This document shows, piece after piece, positions 35,531-45,878 of a DNA stretch of 64,000 bases. Each line of letters starts with the position of its first letter. Position 1 is the first letter of the stretch. Under the pieces are notes generated by a model. It was not told the origin of the DNA. It ran no database searches and saw only the letters and a program-made list of their open reading frames with translations. The position numbers were made by a program, and so were the translations under genes. Source of the stretch: Cheiracanthium punctorium (lineage: Eukaryota > Arthropoda > Arachnida > Araneae > Cheiracanthiidae); assembly GCA_038373885.1 (NCBI GenBank), contig JAWZYV010016922.1:434001-498000 (forward strand), read 5' to 3'.

Positions 35531-35715
35531 AGCCGAAAGCACCCGAGTGCCTTCATTCCGTAACAGCCTAGTGTAGCCGACTAGGAATTCACTTCTGCCT
35601 TACAGGTGTGTCCGGTTAACTAGTGTGAAGAATGAGGCGGACGATTTTTGATGAATTGGGTTTAAGCGCTGGGGGAATTCCGGTCAAGCGGGAGAGAAGC
35701 GTAAAGTTACTTTAA

Positions 35716-35991
35716 CCCATTTATGCCTAGCGTCCCTTTTTTGGGACGGCATTTTCGCTATCAGTCGAAAACGTTATTTATTTTTCCTAGCCTTTATTCG
35801 CGAGTATTGAACCTCAATTCCACAAAATATTTTAATATGGCCAAGTAGGATGTTGACATTTCAATTTTTATACATAATGATTTTAAATGAAATCATCCCT
35901 TGTTCAAAAAGTTGACATCAGAAATTTATCAATTACTGCTGGTGTTAGCAAAAATCGAAGAAAGTCGCAAAAATATCCAGGCACGAATGGG
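35716..35991 (+). mobile_element. TTAA MITE family X, copy 4
   Basis: Flanked by TTAA; very close to copy 1 (for example CGCGAGTATTGAACCTCA in both). Confidence 0.9.
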
Positions 35992-35995
35992 TTAA

Positions 35996-36784
35996 AATTT
36001 TGTCTTTGCCCAGGGTGCAATGTGCTGTCAAAAGCAGTTACAATAGACCTTCTTCATATTATCACAATGAGAAGCCTCTCGTCTCTAGTGGTACTCAATA
36101 AGGGACGTTCTAAATTGCCAAAAACCAGTGATAAAAGAGCCCGCTTTCGTTAGATGGGGGAAGGCATTTTTCGGCTGTTTTGCTGGGAACCAACAGCTAT
36201 GACATTATTTTGGAGTTGAAAGCTAAAGAGTTGAGGCTTTATTTCACAAACGAATTTTGGAGCAATGTGGTTGTTGCAACCAGTTGCCGAGACTCGTTCC
36301 ATCAAGTCGATGAGCATGCAGGGTTGCCATAATAAACAAACTCGGCTGTGCTCACAAACGTCAGAGATTCGCCGAATTGGCGATTGATGGTAGAGCATGG
36401 TTGGTAGAGCTGGTAGCATTTCACCTCAGCAACCTTTTTAAATATTTAGGATCTCGAAGGTTCCATAAATATGGAATTTCACTAATGCTTTCGATCAGAT
36501 CTATTTCCATATCGCTATTCCATTTGAGAGACATTTTTTCTTCGTTCATCACTGAGTCTTCTGCGATATTGTGGCGTAGAAAAGGAAGCACTGAGTTTGG
36601 CTGGCATTCCAGTAATCAGCAATATTTTCGCCTCTGAACGAAAAAGTTGATCTCACAACACTGTAGATGTAATGTAATGTAATACGAAAAAGTTGGGAGT
36701 TGATCGTTCCCTAGGTAGCGGAGGGAAATTTCCAGGAAAGAGGTTTCCTCGACTAGTTGCGGCAACCAAATTGCTCGAAACTTT
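35996..36784. other. No recognised gene
   Basis: Two 86-89 codon frames on opposite strands meet here, neither with recognisable protein features. No repeat was identified. Confidence 0.4.
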
Positions 36785-37080
36785 ATTTGTGTAATAAGGT
36801 CTTTAACCTCCAAGCCGCCGGTCCCAATCATATCTGGAACATTTTTTTTCTCTAATGGCGGGCCTCTGCCTTGAAAGCATTGACCACTACTAAGGCCGGG
36901 GTTGTTGGTCTCTTCATTATGGGGGCACCTAGAAGGTGGACCAGCGTCGCCCCCTATGAAGGGACGGATACAATGACAATGATCGAACCCCGACCGTCGG
37001 GAGTTGAACCGGGGCCACGCGAGATAGCAATAGCAAGTTTCCTCTAAAGGAAACTTGCTTGATCTCGCGTGGCCCCGGTT
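36785..37080 (-). repeat. SINE B and C fragments ending in a head-to-head hairpin
   Basis: 36785-36840 is a family-B head piece (TCTTTAACCTCCAAGCCGCC). 36848-37025 is family C on the minus strand (TGACCACTACTAAGGCCGG, GGTGGACCAGCGTCGCC). At 37007-37080 the sequence AACCGGGGCCACGCGAGAT...AGTTTCCT turns on CTAA and returns as its complement, so a 36-base segment including the tRNA-like head is present in both orientations. Confidence 0.65.
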
Positions 37081-37129
37081 GAACCCGAAACCGTAGTACG
37101 GTGCTTTACCCACGATACAATCTGGTCGG

Positions 37130-37840
37130 CGTTATCTGGAACATTTATTTTCGGATTCGTGTGTTTTGTTTCAAGAATTTGATTAGAAATCCTCGTAGAA
37201 CGAAGTAGTGGACGACACAGAGACAAATTTCACTTGAACAAAGAAAGGAAACTTAACCCTTTATAAAGCCGTGGTAAAAATACTTACCACCTACGGTCTA
37301 TTAAATACAGAAATCAATTATCATTAGTGAATTTATTGATTTTTGTTCAGTTATATTGGCGTATATCTTTTCCGTACATCTAGATTCTAAATTATATTGG
37401 CTTACGAACTTTTCTTTCATTTTTAAAGAAAGTTAGAGAAAGCTCGTTAATTTTCAAGAAAGCTCGAATAATTACTCGAAAATTGAGCATAAGCATCATC
37501 GCTTTTAATTATGTATTTTTGCGTTTAATTCCGTGTACAAGCAGCAGGTATTTTTCCGACTTTGATTTTGTGAATAATTAATGTATTTTCCAGAAAGATT
37601 TCTAGGTTTGCTTAATAATTGTTTCTCCAATTTTCACGTGGGATATTACAGTAGAGGGAAAATATATGAATTAATCTTTAAAAATGGGCCAGAAAAATCC
37701 CAAGTACTTTCGACTCTCTGTACATAAACTCGCCTTATAAAGGGTTAAACAGCCAGGGGATCGAGCCACCACCATATGCTTAGGCGATTGGCATGGAGTA
37801 CGACAAGCCCTTAACCTCTAAGCCATCGGCCCCCCTGCAA
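37130..37840 (-). repeat. SINE family B split by a TTAA MITE
   Basis: The tail lies at 37130-37256 (AATCCTCGTAGAACGAAGTA) and the head at 37745-37840 (GGGATCGAGCCACCACC, AAGCCCTTAACCTCTAAGCC). Joining the two restores the uninterrupted order seen at 35355-35530, with TTAA as the insertion point. Confidence 0.75.
37257..37744. mobile_element. TTAA MITE CCCTTTATAAAG (488 bp)
   Basis: TTAA on both sides, ends CCCTTTATAAAG and the complement of CCCTTTATAAGG. AT-rich interior with several AGAAAGTTAGAG/AGAAAGCTCG words near 37428-37470. Inserted in a SINE-B. Confidence 0.85.
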
Positions 37841-37844
37841 ACTA

Positions 37845-38481
37845 GTCGGAAAATAAATTTTCCAAATACAACAAGACCTTGGAGAGATCTCTTCTTTTAT
37901 CTATATGCGAAAATGTTTGTTCAAAATTTTCCCTTTCTCGTGAGTTAAAATTACTTTAATAATTTTTTTAAAGAAAAATCTTTAATTAACCCTCTTTATG
38001 ACCGTGTTGCAGATCTGCAGCATACCAATTAAAGCTGTACAAATTAATCACAGTGTATTAAAAATTATTTGAATGAGTGTTTTTTCTAGAATAACGAAGG
38101 CATAAAATAATTCGAAAAAACAATCTGAAAAGTTTGTGATATTTAATTAATACTGTAACAAGAAACTGCATTTTGTTCTTCAGCAGTCGTACTATTGGTT
38201 ACTGTAGCACTTAAGTGTTTTTTTTTTTTTTTTTTTTTCGTAGATCAACCTTACAAGAATGCTAATGATTTTTTAAAAAGTTCTCAGCTTGAAGTGTTCA
38301 CAAATACTTTAACACTTTGGTATACTACAGATATATTTTCAAGTAGTACAAAAGCAAAAAATAACCGTTTTACTACAAAAAGCACGTTTTGGTCAATAAC
38401 TTTTACATGAGTTACAAAACTGGGAAATGAAAGCTTGCAGTATGTCTATGATCTCTTTCTGCACATTACAGTAAAATATTT
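37845..38481. other. No recognised gene
   Basis: AT-rich; a T run at 38218 lies in the one 71-codon frame. Nothing supported. Confidence 0.5.
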
Positions 38482-38485
38482 TTAA

Positions 38486-40088
38486 CCCATTTATGCCTAG
38501 TGTCCCTTTTTTGGGACGGCATTTTCGCTATTAGTCGAAAACGTTATTTATTTTTCCTACCTTTATTCATGAGTATTGAGCCTCAACTTTACAAAATATT
38601 TTAACATGACCCAGTAGGATGTTGATATTTCGATTTTTATGCATAATGATTTTAAAAGAAATCATCCCTTGTTCAAGAAGTTGACATCAGAAATTTATCT
38701 ATTACTAGCTGAAGTACCCGTCCTCGACGGGTTAGTGAATGCAAATTTCCAAAAAAGCAAGATCTTTCGTCAGCATTGTATGAGTACACAGAATGGATGT
38801 AGTATGTTGCCAAAGTAAAGAAAGCGAAGTTATAATTTTTATGTATTGTTAAAATATTACAGGTTAGAGAGTAACTAAGGAATATCATTTCATTCGCATT
38901 AGTCGTAATTATGTGATGCGCGAACGAATATTTACGCAGATTGAAATAATTTTCGCAAAATCTAAAAATTCAATCAACATTTTTGAAAAAATGGAAGCCT
39001 AAAATTTAAGTTGAGTGACAACCTATCCTGTCAACCAAATTCGTTTCATTCCCTGCAATCTTTATTTCGTGATGCTGGAACAAATTTTCAGCATTTTAAA
39101 ACGATTTTCGCAAAATCTCAAAATGTAATCAAAATATTTTAAAAATTCAACGCCTATAAATTAAGATTAGCAACTACTACCTATCATATCACTAAATTTC
39201 GTATCATTCGTATTAGTCGTTATTACGTGATGTTTGAAGAAATATAAACGCATTTTGAGAGAATTTTCACAAAATCTCAAAATCTAATAAAAATGTTTAA
39301 AAAATTGGACTCCTATAGTTTATGTTGAGCAACCATCTATTGTGTGACCAAATTTCATATCATTCGCTTTAGTCGTTATTACGTAATGCGGGAACAAAGA
39401 TTCACTCAGTTTTAAACGATTTTCACAAAATCTCGAAATCTGATCGATTTTTTTTAATTAGATGCTTATAGTTTAAGTTGAGTGACCACCTATCATGACA
39501 CCCAATTTCATATCATTCGCTTCAGTCGTTTTTGCGTGATGCTTGAGCACAAATTTACGCAGTTTGAAACGATTTTCGCAAAATCGGAAAATCCAATCAA
39601 GATTTTTTTTAAATTCGACGCCTATGTTTTAAGTTGAGTGACCACCTATCATGACACCCAATTTCATATCATTCGCTACAGTCGTTTTTACGTGATGCTT
39701 GAACACAAATTTACGCAGTTTGAAACGATTTTCTCAAAATCTCAAAATCCAATGAGGATTTTTTAAAAATTGGACGCCTATGTTTTAAGTTGAGTGACCA
39801 CCTATCATGACACAAAATTTCATATCATTCGCTTAAGTCGTTTTTACGTGATGCTTAAACAAAAAAAGCGTCACGGACAGAATGACAGAAGGACAGAATG
39901 ACAGAATGACAGACAGACAAACTTTTTTTTGAGGGTCGCATCGGAATCCCGGGTGCTTGAAACGGATAGAAATTGTAAAATTTTTGAATTCCAAGAAATG
40001 TACAGACAAAAGTCTAATTTTATTTATATAGATTTCTGTTATCAGTGAAAATCGAAGAAAGTCGCAAAAATCTCCAGGCACAAATGGG
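38486..40088 (+). mobile_element. TTAA MITE family X, copy 5 (interrupted)
   Basis: 38486-38704 and 40033-40088 together equal one family-X copy flanked by TTAA. The split lies exactly where the other copies read CTATTATTTCTG, showing that element T (38705-40032) inserted here. Confidence 0.9.
38705..40032 (+). mobile_element. Element T with ~155-bp internal tandem units, copy 2
   Basis: Same ends as the copy at 17628. About seven tandem units, marked by CATTCGC then AGTCGTTATTACGTGATG, near 38890, 39050, 39205, 39362, 39518, 39674 and 39829. A short (GACAGAATGACA)n tract follows at about 39876, then GGTGCTTGAAACGGAT and TGTACAGACAAAAGTCTAAT. Compared with the empty X copies, no target bases are duplicated; the break is between A and T. 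Confidence 0.8.
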
Positions 40089-40474
40089 TTAATTTGTAGT
40101 TGTTGATACACAAAGGATTAAAGCCAGTGTGATTAGTTGTGTCACAAGTGATAGTAGACAGAAATGGAGGAGGTTAAGAATTTTGTGGATATTGCATTTA
40201 TTAATCGTTAAACTGAGATAGGAAAATTAAACTATGATTAGGTATTTTTTCGATCGGCAGTGAAAATGTTTAAACTAGGTGTACATCCTGGTCTTGAAGC
40301 ATATTTTAACGCTATTCAAACTGTCATTTGAATATTCCTTCCTGTAATAACCTTTGTAGAGTATTTTTTATACACTACAGTTCTGGATTAAGAAAAAGAA
40401 TCGCTTTTATAAATGGATAAATACAAAAATCAAGAGACCTGCTATCGTAAAAATACTTTTTTTTTTCCAATGGC

Positions 40475-40800
40475 GAATTCTGTAGTCTTTCAGACCACTA
40501 CTAAGGCCGGAAACGTTGGTCGTTCGGAAACATTCATTATGGGGTCCACCTTATAGGTAGTGTAAAGATGAAGGGACCAAGTACAAGACTGGCCTTGATA
40601 GTACAGTGGTTAAGGTGTTGGACTCATGATCGAAAGGTCACGGATTCGATTCCGACATACCACTGAAGACCACCATGTGCATAAGGTGAAGTGTACGTAA
40701 AATCCGTGGTTCTAAAAGTTCTTTGAGCTGTTTCAGCGATCGCTTAGCAGTTACCGAGGGGTGCCAATATTCAGAAGTCCCACCTTCTGGTGGGGATTTA
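40475..40800 (+). repeat. SINE fragments: family C tail, then tRNA-Met-like SINE
   Basis: 40475-40585 is a family-C fragment (minus). From 40588 the plus strand reads as a tRNA-like unit: TAGTACAGTGGTTAAGG (A-box), a loop CTCATGA placing CAT where an anticodon would be, and GGATTCGATTCC (B-box). The acceptor ends do not pair and a ~140-base non-tRNA body follows, so it is a SINE. Confidence 0.55.
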
Positions 40801-41032
40801 ATTTTTTTCCCCCTAATGGCGAGCACTTGCCGTATAGGCATTGGCCACTATACCAAGGCCAGAATTACTGGTCTGTTTATTATGGAGGCACCTAATAGGT
40901 GGACCAGCATCGCCTCCTATGTAGAGACACACGAAATTACACCCAACCCCGCACTGGGAATCGAACCCGGACCTGCGGTGTGGTAGAATGGCTCTGTAAC
41001 CACTACACAACCCTGGCGGCATGAGGATACAA
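40801..41032 (-). repeat. tRNA-derived SINE family C
   Basis: Minus strand: GGGTTGTGTAGTGGTTACAG (A-box), GGTCCGGGTTCGATTCCC (B-box), then the body GGTGCCTCCATAATAAACAG and GCCATTAGGGGGAAAAAA as the tail. The most complete copy of family C here. Confidence 0.8.
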
Positions 41033-41066
41033 ATAGTAACAGGAAATTCCAGGAAGGAAGTAGCTC

Positions 41067-41166
41067 CCCAGCAAATACACACAGGTTCTCTGACCGTCTA
41101 TTAACGTTCAGAAGACGTTTTCTGAACGTTAATAGACGTTCAGAGAACCTGTGTGTGTTTGCTGGG
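41067..41166. mobile_element. Palindromic MITE CCCAGCAAAC, copy 2
   Basis: Hairpin nearly identical to 34339-34439; flanked by TC on both sides. Confidence 0.85.
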
Positions 41167-41301
41167 TCTAAACGACATATTCGGTGACGTTGGCTGCCTC
41201 TCAGTTATTTATTTGTTCCTTTAGGGTACCTGAATAACTGAGACTGCCACTTGTGGTAAAAGTCGATATTTTTGTATTGTGTTTGTCCCTTACTGGATTG
41301 A

Positions 41302-41602
41302 CCCTTTAACGCCCAGTGATTTATTTTTAGACGGTCGCCAAAGTTTTTGGTTAATAAAATATTTAAGCATTCGTTTATTTTCCTATTTTAATTTCTCGAA
41401 TAATAAATCTGATTTTCGCAGCGTACTCAGTGATAACAAAGAAAAACGAAAATATTTTACTGTCTTTTTAATCTTTTTGGAAAAAGAATTACATTCTTCA
41501 TACCAAACAAAGGTCGGGGCTATGACTTCAGTCGGAATTTATCACTTCTGGCATCAACATAAATTAGAGAATGTGCTGAAAAAAAGTCGGTCGCGTAATG
41601 GG
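41302..41602. mobile_element. TTAA-type MITE CCCTTTAACGCCCAG
   Basis: The left flank is TTGA (a mutated TTAA) and the right flank TTAA; the right end is the complement of CCCATTACGCGACC. A long plus-strand frame crosses it, but translates AT-rich repeat sequence. Confidence 0.6.
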
Positions 41603-41609
41603 TTAATAG

Positions 41610-42436
41610 CAGGCCCTGATTATCGCTGGGGCAAGATGGGCAAATGCCCCAGGTCCACAATTTTGAGAGGGCCCTTAAATTATTACAGCATGTGAATATA
41701 GGTTTTTGTTTTCTTTCTTCTTCAATGTACAAAATGTCTAATTTTTTTTCCGTTATGAATTTACAAGTTAAAAAAAAAAGATTTTGACTATTTGTTTCTC
41801 CTTAATTCTACCTCTCCATAGAAAAAGTATCACAGCATCGATTTCTGCAAAACGAAGTAGGGATGGACGCGAGACGATTTTTTGCGAGACAACACAGAGA
41901 TTTACAGCTTTTTTGCGAGACGAGACGCACATTTTTAACAAAACGATATAGGGATTTTGCGAGACGAGACCAAGCTCATAGGCTGTTTTGCGAGACTTCT
42001 ATTTTTCGCCTCGCGTCCATCACTAAAAAGAAATGGTAACTAGGATGGTTGCTTGACTTAAAGGGATTACGCGGTAAATTGCCGGACCCACTGAAGTTTT
42101 TTGAGTGGCTACTCGGCGAGAATGGGGCACCAATAAACAGGAATTTGCCAATTATGATTATCAATATTATGAAAAAGTCAGGCTTTTAGTTGTATTTTTT
42201 AAGTCTTTATTTTTAATAAAACTTATTTCATAATGTTGATATGTTTACAATGTTCATAAACATTTTCATTTATCTAATATTAGTATATTTCATGTTGGAT
42301 ACATTTAATCATGACAAAGATTTATACACGAACGCAGAAAAAATACATAAAGTAGTTGCCAGACACGGTAGCAACATGTAGGGGACCCCCTATCAGACTT
42401 CTGCCCGAGGCCCCGGTTTGTCATAATCGGGCCCTG
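41610..42436. mobile_element. hAT-like element H1, copy 2
   Basis: Starts CAGGCCCTGATTAT and ends ATAATCGGGCCCTG, flanked by a perfect 8-bp duplication GTTAATAG (41602-41609, 42437-42444) whose left copy overlaps the end of the preceding TTAA MITE. Inverted relative of 5655-6272. Contains the nested MITE 41858-42025. Confidence 0.85.
41858..42025. mobile_element. Nested hAT-like MITE TAGGGATGGACGCGAGAC
   Basis: Ends TAGGGATGGACGCGAGACG and the complement of TAGTGATGGACGCGAGGCG. Flanked by AAACGAAG and AAAAGAAA; the empty site in H1 copy 1 (complement, near 6052) confirms the insertion. GCGAGACGAGAC words recur inside. Confidence 0.8.
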
Positions 42437-42538
42437 GTTAATAGAGGTAAGCAGGCTTCATTTGCTTTAGCAAAAACTTCAAAAATTTACGAAAAGTTAA
42501 TAGCATGGATGTATCAGCAGTGTAACATAATTATTTAA

Positions 42539-43060
42539 CCCTTTAACGTGCAGTGTTCCCGCTCTGGGAACATCAAACTCTGACGTTTTGATTGTTCCAG
42601 TCACGAAGAATAGATTTGATTTCTATAAAAATAGTTGCGGGTGACATAGCTCCACGAGAATCATTTACGTTTTAGCAGGTCATTTCCTGTAAAAAGATTG
42701 TCACGATTATTTTTAACAGATTTTTAACAGCACTGACATCTGCTGAAAAATGGAAGAATGCGAGAACAGCTGGATAGATTTGCCCAATGCTGAAAAAAGG
42801 GCAGCCGTTGCCATCGCTCGACTTAACTACCAGCAAGATGGCGGACGATCGAAACGTGCATCGCGTGCCACAGATCTACAAACCCTTTTTTGACGACAGC
42901 TGGCTGTGCCGGGCACAGCCAGCTGCGTCAAAAAAGGGGTCTCTAGATCTGTGGCACGCGATGAATGTTTCGATCGTCCGCCATCTTGCTGGTAGTTAAG
43001 ACGAGCGATGGCAACGGCTGCCCTTTTTTCAGCATTGGGAAAGGGTTGCGCCTCAAAAGG
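42539..43060. mobile_element. TTAA MITE family P, copy 2, with long palindrome
   Basis: TTAA on both sides, left end CCCTTTAACGTGCAG. Related to 4474-4830, but its central hairpin has expanded into a ~257-base palindrome (42783-43039). Confidence 0.8.
42783..43039. repeat. 257-bp near-perfect palindrome
   Basis: Two arms of about 128 bases, starting CCCAATGCTGAAAAAAGGGC, meet at GCTGTGCCGGGCACAGC (centre 42911). I count only a few mismatches (for example GTGCATCGCG against CATCGCG on the return). The inner 70 bases on each side, with AAGATGGCGGACGATCGAAA and CGCGTGCCACAGATCT, are absent from copy 1. Confidence 0.9.
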
Positions 43061-43064
43061 TTAA

Positions 43065-44330
43065 TGAAGGGCAGGGGGTATCACGACCAATGCATTTTAA
43101 TGAGTAAAGGTTTTTAACATTCAGAAAAAGGTACTAAATTCACTTTTTTGTGTGATCGTAATGGACTGAATTGGTTAATCAAACCTTAGATTTTTATTTC
43201 CCAGCAGAATTTTTGTTTTGAAGAGATTAAGGATACTTAAAACTGATGTTTCTAATACACTTTTTCTAGGTAGAATACAAGAGGAGAAATGCGCAGAAAG
43301 TATATGCGGTTAGTCTGCTTTCCCTCGCAGATGGCGTCGTTGAAACATTAGGTCTGCAACATTGAAATATTACATCTGAATGCTCTATTTTAAAACTGAA
43401 AAATCCTAACAGAAAGACTAATCAGAGACATTCAGACCCAAGCGCGTATCCAGAGGGGGGTCCTGATAGGATTGAAGCCCCCCCCCTCCGAAATTAGACC
43501 CTTTACTTAGCTTACAATTTGATATTTAAATAAGACCTTTGTATTAAAAAATGATACTTATGTGGTATCTTTTTATAAAGTTGCAAATTTGTTGACTCGC
43601 TTTCATGGGCATGAGATTAAATTTGTATAAGGTCCATGACTGTAATACACTTCTTTTTACGGAGGGAAACTTTTTACTCCTTTTGGAAATTAAAGCAAGA
43701 GAAAAAGCAAAGAAACAGAATGCTATAAAAGAACTGAAAGAAGTTAACTTTCTCAAAACAAAGATAATTAGAATAAGTGCCACCCCTCCCCAAACAAACG
43801 GTAACTTACTATGGCGTCCCTTCCTCACATTCCTTAGATAGAATGCATAGTTTTTTTATTCTTCAACAATGAACATTTAGTCTTCTTTTCTACAAAATAA
43901 CGCTATCGGTGAAGTTTGAATAAGCATTTAAAGCAAAATTTACATGGAGTAAAAATAATAAATGAATTTTTGAAACATGCGTTATCACTTGCTCTTTGCC
44001 CGATTTTCTCGCCCCCCTCCCTCCAAAAGGGGTGACCTCCACTTGTTGAGAACCGCTGTTCTAATGCAATGCTATTTAAACAGACTTCATGCTAAACGAA
44101 TACATTAGTCATCAAAACTTATCGAAACCTTTTGGTGGGAGGGGGGGGGGGCTATCGCTAGAAATTCCAAGTCTCAACAGTAAATCTTTCCTTTTTATAC
44201 GCACTTCTATCAGAGCAGGAGTGTGACCATTGAGGCTAAATCATTTTCCCCTTTTTACGAAATGTTTACTGCATACAAGATTTTCGGATCTCCTTAATTC
44301 AAAATCAACTCTTTTTATACAACAACCAAG
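43065..44330. other. No supported gene; repeat debris
   Basis: Contains a CCAAGCGCGTATCCAG piece and an AGAACCGCTGTTC word near 44050, both like degraded hAT termini, plus long C and G runs. Two overlapping 78-94 codon frames on opposite strands (43544-43841) are shadows of each other with no recognisable product. Confidence 0.4.
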
Positions 44331-44480
44331 GACGTAGTTAAGGGGGGAGGTCCAGGGGATCCGTACCCCCCCCCCCCCCGAAATTTGGATTTTTGTTACA
44401 AAATGCTAATGATATAGTATTTGTGTGAAATTCTGCCTTTTTGTTTTGCTGTTTTAACCCCCCCCCCCCAAATGTTTTTT
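44331..44480. repeat. hAT-terminus-like fragment with C runs
   Basis: GGACGTAGTTAAGGGGGGAG resembles the CAGGGGCGTAGCC terminus; two long C runs follow at 44366 and 44457. The right end is not defined. A (TA)n-(CA)n microsatellite lies at 44604-44630. Confidence 0.4.
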
Positions 44481-44996
44481 TTTCTTATACGTGCCTGAAA
44501 CAACCCTATGTAAATTAATCTCACATGGCGTGTTACTACTTTAAAGCGAACATGTAACAAATTCAAGAACACTAAAATAAAGTATTTGCTATGAAGTGTG
44601 TAATATATATATATACACACACACATGTATATATAATGTCTATACACTATGCCCCCTAACCCCTCTGACAGCAGAGCTTGTTGAGATGTTGATCTCAAAT
44701 TATTTAAAACATTATTGCTCATTGTAAAATAATTTCTGTAAGGCTATAAAACTATGAACAATAAATTTACCAAATAACGAACCTATCTTTCAGTATGCAG
44801 TCGTTATAATACTTTTTTTTTAAAAATGGCACAAACATGGCAGAATGTTTAGAAATCAGTTTTAATGAAAAAATACAAAAAATTGATGTCTAATAGGAAA
44901 CTTATGCCGAAAAGAATTATTTAAACTAACAGTTCATGAACAGATTTAAACTTTCTATATCTAAAATTATTTTTGTTACAACTAAACCAATACTGT

Positions 44997-45647
44997 TTAA
45001 CTTTTCTTCAATTCAACTCCAGAATCTTCAATTTTCATCCATTGCGATGGTGTGGTTAGCAATCTTTTCCCTCTTACTTCCAACATCTGGGTATCAGTTA
45101 AGCGAAGAATGACAGAATCGGGATCAACATCCGACGGCAAAAAGTACTTTTCGTTTATTTCCTCGTCTTCAATTTCAAAATCCTTGCTTCCTTTGACCAC
45201 AGCATTCAAGGCAATCTTCCCATCTTCAGTTCTGAAGCTTAAATTTCGGAACACGAATCCTTGCAAATTTATGTACTCCACGAACTTCCGGTTCCTCGAC
45301 AGGAACTTTGTCCAGTGGTCTTTCCTGTACGCGAACACTTTCAGAATTCCACTCGGCAGTAAAGTCGTTGAAGTACTCCTGGGCTCGTATGCATCTGGAA
45401 TGAGGTACTTCCACTTGAACTCTCGTGATACGAACCCGTGAAGATCGACGTGTTCCCGTTGTTTGCCGTGGATGATCAAATGCGAATCAATGACTTCGAT
45501 GCTTATTTCTTCTGCGTAAAACTGCTTCACGTAAAGCAGCACTTTGAAAACTTTCAACTCGTCCGAATTTTCGGGTGGAAAACATTGCCGTTTCACTTCG
45601 AGAAAATCAGGATATTTCAGAAGTTTAGTGGAGTCCCAGTCATCCAT
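44997..45647 (-). CDS. Tandem-domain small heat-shock protein, sHSP-3
   Basis: Encodes 216 residues from a true ATG at 45647 (MDDWDSTKLL). Two alpha-crystallin-like domains follow one another. Domain 1 (about 31-107): FKVLLYVKQFYAEEISIEVI, LIIHGKQREHVDLHGFVSRE, KWKYLIPDAYEP, closing PSGILKV. Domain 2 (about 118-195): RKFVEYINLQGFVFRNLSFR, IALNAVVKGSKDF, NEKYFLPSDVDPDSV, closing TQMLEV; its first strands and the HGFxxRE segment are degenerate, and GxL in the last strand is replaced by QML. Typical animal sHSPs carry one such domain; double-domain forms are known, for example the schistosome p40 egg antigens. There is no long N-terminal arm and the C-terminus is short and charged. Domain 1 is closest to sHSP-2, on the same strand 11 kb away. 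Holdase chaperone activity is inferred from the family. Confidence 0.92.
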   Translation of the reverse strand: MDDWDSTKLLKYPDFLEVKRQCFPPENSDELKVFKVLLYVKQFYAEEISIEVIDSHLIIHGKQREHVDLHGFVSREFKWKYLIPDAYEPRSTSTTLLPSGILKVFAYRKDHWTKFLSRNRKFVEYINLQGFVFRNLSFRTEDGKIALNAVVKGSKDFEIEDEEINEKYFLPSDVDPDSVILRLTDTQMLEVRGKRLLTTPSQWMKIEDSGVELKKS

Positions 45648-45686
45648 CTGAATTGCTAATATTCAAATATGAAGTACTTTATAGAA
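45648..45686 (-). promoter_or_regulatory. Possible TATA box and leader of sHSP-3
   Basis: On the minus strand CTATAAAG (45685-45678) lies about 30 bases before the ATG, which would leave almost no leader. The bases just before the ATG, TTAGCAATTCAG, could alternatively be a 3' splice site after a 5'-UTR intron. The sequence does not decide. Confidence 0.3.
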
Positions 45687-45878
45687 CGTTTATCCGAGCA
45701 AGTGTTGGCTTAAATGGATCCTTAAGCACAGTACAAATGCCACAACTTGGTGATTTCAATGCTTTTTTTAAATATTCCGTAAGTGTATTCAGCAGAGCTG
45801 AGCACATACAGTTGAAATGAGTCAATTGTACAGTAAGATATCGTTAATTTTACAGCTAAGTCATCCCAGTCTTAGACC

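Noticed and set aside
36616..37113. 165-codon minus-strand open frame
   Set aside because: It runs through SINE-C and its inverted hairpin; the composition follows the repeat, with no ATG-led domain.
41279..41695. 138-codon plus-strand open frame
   Set aside because: Crosses the boundary between a TTAA MITE and a hAT element, so it cannot be one gene.
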